The position numbers were made by a program, and so were the translations under genes. Below are positions 60,104 through 64,000 of a stretch of 64,000 nucleotides of DNA, piece by piece (the stretch's first letter is position 1; each line of letters opens with the position of its first letter). The notes beneath the pieces were generated by a model that saw nothing but the letters and a program-made list of their open reading frames with translations, did not search any database and was not told the origin of the DNA. The stretch covers positions 216,788-280,787 of the forward strand of contig CAWKCG010000026.1 in NCBI GenBank assembly GCA_963847965.1, read 5' to 3'. The stretch comes from Palsa-504 sp963847965. Its GTDB lineage: Bacteria > Actinomycetota > Actinomycetes > Streptosporangiales > Streptosporangiaceae.

Positions 60104-60136
60104 GTGAAAGGTGTCCGTGTAGGTCCACGTTGACCT

Positions 60137-62752
60137 TCACGCCGGATTCTCGTAGGTCACGGCGAGCTCGCCGTCCGCCAGGCCGACGCGGATGACGGCG
60201 CCGTCGCAGACATCGCCGGCCACCAGGGCGCGTCCGATCCGGGTCTCGACCTCGCGGCTGATGAAGCGGCGCAACGGGCGGGCGCCGTAGACCGGGTCGA
60301 AACCCTGCTGCGCGATGTACCTGCGGGCCTCCCGGCTGATCTCGAGGGTCATCTGCCGGTCGGCGAGCCTGGCCCGCAGATCGTTGAACATCAGGTCGAC
60401 GATGCGCTCGATCTCCGGGAGGGTCAGCGGCTTGAACAGCACGATCTCGTCCACGCGGTTCAAGAACTCCGGCCGGAATGCGGAACGCAGCGAGGCCAGG
60501 ACGCGCTCGCGCGCGTCGGGCTTGATCTCCCCGCCCGAGGTCACCCCGTCCAGCAGGTACTCCGAGCCGATGTTCGAGGTCATGATGATGACCGTATTGC
60601 GGAAGTCCACGGTGCGGCCCTGCGCGTCGGTGAGCCTGCCGTCGTCCAGGACCTGCAGCAGCGTGTTGAACACGTCCGGGTGCGCCTTCTCGATCTCGTC
60701 GAACAGCACCACCGAGTACGGCTTGCGCCGGACGGCCTCGGTCAGCTGCCCGCCCTCCTCGTAGCCGACGTATCCGGGCGGCGCGCCGAGCAGCCGACTG
60801 ACCGTGTGCTTCTCCTGGTACTCGCTCATGTCGATCCGGACCATGTTGTCCTCGGTGTCGAACAGCGCCGCCGCCAGGGACTTGGCCAGCTCGGTCTTGC
60901 CGACCCCGGTGGGGCCGAGGAAGATGAACGACCCGATCGGCCGGCGCGGATCCTTGATCCCTGACCCGGCCCGGATGATCGCGTCGGCGACCAGCTGCAC
61001 GGCCTCGTCCTGGCCGATCACGCGTTCGTGCAGGGTCTGGTCCAGCTGCAGCAGCTTCTCCCGCTCGCCTTCTTGCAGCCGGGCCACCGGGATGCCGGTC
61101 CAGCGCGCGACGATCCCGGCGATCTCGTCCTCGGTGACGACTTCGCGCAGCAGCCGCCGGCCGCCCTGCCGGACGGCGAGCTGCTCCTCTTCGGCCGCCA
61201 GGCGCCGCTCGAGGTCCGGGATCCGGCCTAGCCGCAGCTCCGCGGCCCGGTTGAGGTCGTAGTCACGCTCGGCCTGTTCGGCTTCCTGGCGCAGCCGCTC
61301 CAGCTCCTCGCGCTGCTCCTGGACCTTGCGCAGCGCCCGCCGCTCGGCCTCCCACTGGGCCCGTAGCGCGTCGGATTCGGCCCGCAGGTCGGCCAGTTCC
61401 TTGCCGAGGTCCTCCAGCCGCGCCTTGCTCGCCGGGTCGGTCTCCTTGGCCAGGGCGGCTTCCTCGATCTCCAGCCGCATCACCCGCCGGGTCAGCTCGT
61501 CCAGCTCGGCCGGCATCGAGTCGATCTCGGTCCGCAGCATCGCGCAGGCCTCGTCGACCAGGTCGATCGCCTTGTCCGGCAAGAACCGGTCGGAAATGTA
61601 CCGGTGGCTCAGCGTGACCGCGGCGACCAGCGCGCTGTCGGCGATCTTCACGCCGTGGAATATCTCAAGCCGCTCCCGCAGGCCGCGCAGGATCGAGATC
61701 GCGTCCTCCTCCGACGGCTCGTCCACCAGCACCGGCTGGAACCGGCGCTCCAGCGCCGCGTCCTTCTCGATCTGCTTGCGGTACTCATCCAGCGTCGTCG
61801 CGCCGATCAGGTGCAGCTCGCCGCGGGCCAGCATCGGCTTGAGCATGTTGCCCGCGTCCATCGCGCCCTCGGCCGCCCCGGCCCCGACCACGGTGTGCAG
61901 CTCGTCGACGAACAGCAAGATGCGTCCCTGCGCCGCCTTGACCTCGGCCAGGACCGCCTTGAGCCGTTCCTCGAACTCGCCGCGGTACTTGGCCCCCGCG
62001 ACCAGCGCGGCCAGGTCGAGGCTGAAGATGGTCCTGTCCCGCAGCCCCTCGGGCACGTCGCCGCGGTTGATCCGCTGGGCCAGGCCCTCCACGATCGCGG
62101 TCTTGCCCACGCCCGGATCGCCGATCAGGACCGGGTTGTTCTTGGTCTTGCGGGACAGGATCTGGATGACCCGCCGGATCTCGGCGTCACGCCCGATGAC
62201 CGGGTCGAGCCGACCCGCCGCGGCGTCGGCCACCAGGTCAGTGCCGTACTTGTCCAGTGCCTCGTAGGCGGTCTCGGGCATCGCGGACCTGACCCGCTGG
62301 TTTCCCCGGATCTTGGTCAGCGCCTGCAGGAAGCCGTCACTAGTCAGACCCTCCTGCTGCAGCAGCCGTCCCGCAGCGGTCGCCGAGCCCTCGGCGAGCA
62401 GCGCCATGACCAGGTGCTCCACGGAGACGTACTCGTCCTTGAGCCTGTCGGCCTCTTGGTTGGCCGCATCGAGCAGGCGGTTCAGCCGCTGCGTGACGTG
62501 GACCTGTCCCGGGGTGACGCCCGGGCCGGTGACCTTGGGGCGCCTGGCCAGCTCGGCCTCGAGCGCCGTCCGCAACTGGTCCGGATCGGCGCCGGCCTGG
62601 GCCAGCAGACGGGGGACGATGCCGTCCTGCTGGTCAAGCAGGGCCAGCAGCAGGTGCTCGCCGTCCACTTCGGTGTGCCCGTAGCGGAGCGCCTTGGTCT
62701 GCGCGTCGTGCAGTGCTTCCTGCGACTTTTGCGTCAGGTGGCTGGGGTCCAT
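60137..62752 (-). CDS. clpB: ATP-dependent disaggregase ClpB
   Basis: An 871-aa Hsp100 chaperone that pulls proteins out of aggregates together with DnaK and DnaJ. The N-domain starts MDPSHLTQKSQEALHDAQ. AAA1 has GDPGVGKTAIVEGLAQRI and LFVDELHTVVG. A coiled-coil middle domain lies at about residues 405-525 (such as QEAEQAERDYDLNRAAELR). AAA2 has GPTGVGKTELAKSLA and VLFDEIEKAHPDVFN. It ends with the usual VTYENPA. The ATG at 62752 has GGAAGGTG upstream and lies two bases after cbpM. It is the last conserved gene of the dnaJ-cbpM-clpB operon. Confidence 0.96.
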   Translation of the reverse strand: MDPSHLTQKSQEALHDAQTKALRYGHTEVDGEHLLLALLDQQDGIVPRLLAQAGADPDQLRTALEAELARRPKVTGPGVTPGQVHVTQRLNRLLDAANQEADRLKDEYVSVEHLVMALLAEGSATAAGRLLQQEGLTSDGFLQALTKIRGNQRVRSAMPETAYEALDKYGTDLVADAAAGRLDPVIGRDAEIRRVIQILSRKTKNNPVLIGDPGVGKTAIVEGLAQRINRGDVPEGLRDRTIFSLDLAALVAGAKYRGEFEERLKAVLAEVKAAQGRILLFVDELHTVVGAGAAEGAMDAGNMLKPMLARGELHLIGATTLDEYRKQIEKDAALERRFQPVLVDEPSEEDAISILRGLRERLEIFHGVKIADSALVAAVTLSHRYISDRFLPDKAIDLVDEACAMLRTEIDSMPAELDELTRRVMRLEIEEAALAKETDPASKARLEDLGKELADLRAESDALRAQWEAERRALRKVQEQREELERLRQEAEQAERDYDLNRAAELRLGRIPDLERRLAAEEEQLAVRQGGRRLLREVVTEDEIAGIVARWTGIPVARLQEGEREKLLQLDQTLHERVIGQDEAVQLVADAIIRAGSGIKDPRRPIGSFIFLGPTGVGKTELAKSLAAALFDTEDNMVRIDMSEYQEKHTVSRLLGAPPGYVGYEEGGQLTEAVRRKPYSVVLFDEIEKAHPDVFNTLLQVLDDGRLTDAQGRTVDFRNTVIIMTSNIGSEYLLDGVTSGGEIKPDARERVLASLRSAFRPEFLNRVDEIVLFKPLTLPEIERIVDLMFNDLRARLADRQMTLEISREARRYIAQQGFDPVYGARPLRRFISREVETRIGRALVAGDVCDGAVIRVGLADGELAVTYENPA

Positions 62753-62754
62753 GT

Positions 62755-63057
62755 TCACCTTCCCGGCCGTCGGGCCTCCCGCAGGGCCGCTTCGAGTACC
62801 GCGATCCGGTCCAGCAGGTCGGTGACCAGCCCGACGGCCGCGTAGTTGAGCCCCAATCCGGCGCGGAGCCGCTGCACCCGACCCATGACCGCCACCTGGC
62901 TGGGGGCGAGCCACAGCTCGCCGGCGGCGTCGCGGTCGGCGTCGAGGATGCCCAGCGCGACGAGCCTGCGGACTAGGTCCGGGTGCGTGCCTGTCACTCG
63001 CGCGAACGCCTCCAGGTTGAGGCTGGCCGACCGGACCAGGACCAGCGCGTAGCCCAC
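62755..63057 (-). CDS. cbpM: Chaperone modulator CbpM (MerR-like)
   Basis: A 100-aa protein with an N-terminal MerR_2-type helix-turn-helix (LNLEAFARVTGTHPDLVRRLVALGILDAD). After LWLAPSQVAVMGRVQRLRAGLGLNYAAVGLV comes a helical C-terminus ending in RRPGR. CbpM inhibits the J-protein CbpA in E. coli. In actinobacteria the same place in the operon may be held by HspR; this protein is shorter than HspR and lacks its C-terminal tail, so CbpM is preferred. The GTG at 63057 overlaps the dnaJ stop (TAGTG). Confidence 0.8.
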   Translation of the reverse strand: MGYALVLVRSASLNLEAFARVTGTHPDLVRRLVALGILDADRDAAGELWLAPSQVAVMGRVQRLRAGLGLNYAAVGLVTDLLDRIAVLEAALREARRPGR

Positions 63058-64000
63058 TACCGCCTCCTCGGGTCGAAGGTGGAGGCCGCGGACAGTTCCT
63101 CGAAGAGCCGCCGCTCCTCATCGGTGAGCTTGGCCGGCACCATGATCCTGACCTCGGCGTACAGGTGCCCGGCGCTGCCCCGCGGGTGAGGCAGGCCGTG
63201 GTGCCGGAGCCGGAGCCGCTTGCCGGTCGAGGTACCCGGCGGCACCTTGACCTTCATCTCACCGCGCGGGGTCTCCACGCCCACCGATGTGCCCAGCGCG
63301 GCTTCCCACGGCGCCAACGGGAGATCGACGTACAGATCGCGTCCGTCGACGCGGTACCGGGGGTGCGGGGCGATCCGCACCACGAAGTACAGATCACCGT
63401 TGGGGGCGCCCTCGCTGCCGCGGCCGCCCTGGCCAGCCAGGCGGATGCGCTGCCCGTTGGTCACGCCGGCCGGGATCCTGACGTCTAGGGTGCGCCGGCC
63501 GTCGGGACCTTCCAGGGTGACCGAACGGTGGCCGCCCTGGAAGGCCTCCTCCACGGTCAGCTCGAGTTCGGTTTCCTGGTCGGCGCCCGGGATCGGGCCG
63601 AAGCCCCGGCCTCCGAAGATCCCCCCGAGCAGGTCTTCTATATTGATGCCGCCCAGGTCGCCGCCCAGGCCCGTGCCGAACGCGCCGGCGCCTCCCGCGC
63701 CTCGGGCCTGGCCGGCCCCCGCGGTTCCCGCGCCGGCGCGGCTGCGCTGGAACGCCTCGGGATCTACGTCCTCGGGCACCTGCCGGAAGTCCGGGCCGAA
63801 GGCGTCGTAACGGCGCCGGGTCTGCGGATCGGACAGCACGTCGTACGCCTCGGAGATTTCCTTGAACCGGTCCTCGGCTCCGGGATCCTTGTTGACGTCG
63901 GGATGGTGCTGGCGGGCCAGCTTGCGGTAGGCCTTCTGGATCTCGTCCTGGGTCGCGGTCCTCGGCACGTCCAGGATCTTGTAGAAGTCACGGCGATCGG
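63057..64000 (-). CDS. DnaJ/CbpA-type J-protein without zinc finger (runs off right edge)
   Basis: The 5' end lies outside the window; the last visible codons read DRRDFYKILDVPRTATQDEIQKAYRKL. At least 313 residues are visible. The J domain has the HPD motif in HHPDVNKDP. A Gly-rich linker with FGTGLGGDLGGIN and IFGGRGFG follows, then two C-terminal substrate-binding domains (ELELTVEEAFQGGHRSVTLEGP and VKVPPGTSTGKRLRLRHHGLP). There is no CxxCxGxG domain, unlike the J-protein at 43944. It is the CbpA-type partner of the downstream cbpM and clpB genes. DnaK and GrpE genes may lie just outside the window. Confidence 0.93.
   Translation of the reverse strand, partial: DRRDFYKILDVPRTATQDEIQKAYRKLARQHHPDVNKDPGAEDRFKEISEAYDVLSDPQTRRRYDAFGPDFRQVPEDVDPEAFQRSRAGAGTAGAGQARGAGGAGAFGTGLGGDLGGINIEDLLGGIFGGRGFGPIPGADQETELELTVEEAFQGGHRSVTLEGPDGRRTLDVRIPAGVTNGQRIRLAGQGGRGSEGAPNGDLYFVVRIAPHPRYRVDGRDLYVDLPLAPWEAALGTSVGVETPRGEMKVKVPPGTSTGKRLRLRHHGLPHPRGSAGHLYAEVRIMVPAKLTDEERRLFEELSAASTFDPRRR

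Overview
The window is high-GC actinobacterial chromosome. Many genes start with GTG, neighbouring genes overlap by ATGA, GTGA, TGATG or TAGTG, and several promoters appear to give leaderless mRNAs. The content (dnaG beside an rpoD-like gene, ppdK, dgt, glyS, leuA-recO-uppS, era, corC-ybeY-phoH, hrcA-dnaJ-rsmE, hemW, lepA, rpsT, holA, hflX, helD and dnaJ-cbpM-clpB) fits a filamentous actinomycete of the Streptosporangiales type or a relative. The genus cannot be read from the sequence. I see no tRNA, rRNA, CRISPR array, intact insertion sequence or prophage.

Layout. 1-3.3 kb: the start of an rpoD-like sigma gene and dnaG on the minus strand, then a HAD phosphatase behind a set of 47-49 bp tandem repeats. 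3.2-6.9 kb: a tightly overlapped minus-strand operon of ABC ATPase, ABC permease, sensor kinase and LuxR-type regulator, with a 20-bp palindrome upstream that is a plausible autoregulatory operator. 6.9-17.1 kb: an accessory, signalling-rich stretch. It holds a small RHH-like protein, a 70-aa unknown protein divergent from a ROK regulator with 12-bp inverted repeats in the shared control region, a coiled-coil membrane protein with an OmpA-domain lipoprotein, a histidine kinase with five nearly identical PAS repeats, two response regulators, a 62-aa internally duplicated peptide and a DUF559 protein beside a shrunken reductase remnant.

17.1-30.4 kb: ferredoxin reductase, dgt interrupted in frame by three low-complexity repeat blocks, ppdK, a small redox operon, a Ser/Thr kinase with three PKD-like ectodomains, glyS and a secreted DUF1906 protein. 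31-46 kb: the conserved housekeeping run uppS, recO, leuA, era, a cytidine deaminase-like gene, corC, ybeY, phoH, rsmE, dnaJ and hrcA (with CIRCE). It is interrupted by acetyltransferase genes (one decayed) and by an ECF sigma factor with a membrane partner. 46-64 kb: DUF3097, DUF4870, hemW, two DUF1707 proteins, lepA, rpsT, holA, hutI, a frameshifted hflX, helD, and the clpB-cbpM-dnaJ chaperone operon running off the right edge.

The housekeeping groups serve replication, translation quality control, cell-wall lipid synthesis and heat shock, and look ordinary. The most unusual material is the 7-16 kb signalling region, where two separate genes share the bipartite upstream motif CCCAAAA-N17-GCGCGTAT. 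The other notable theme is the frequency of repeat expansions, including expansions inside conserved enzymes.
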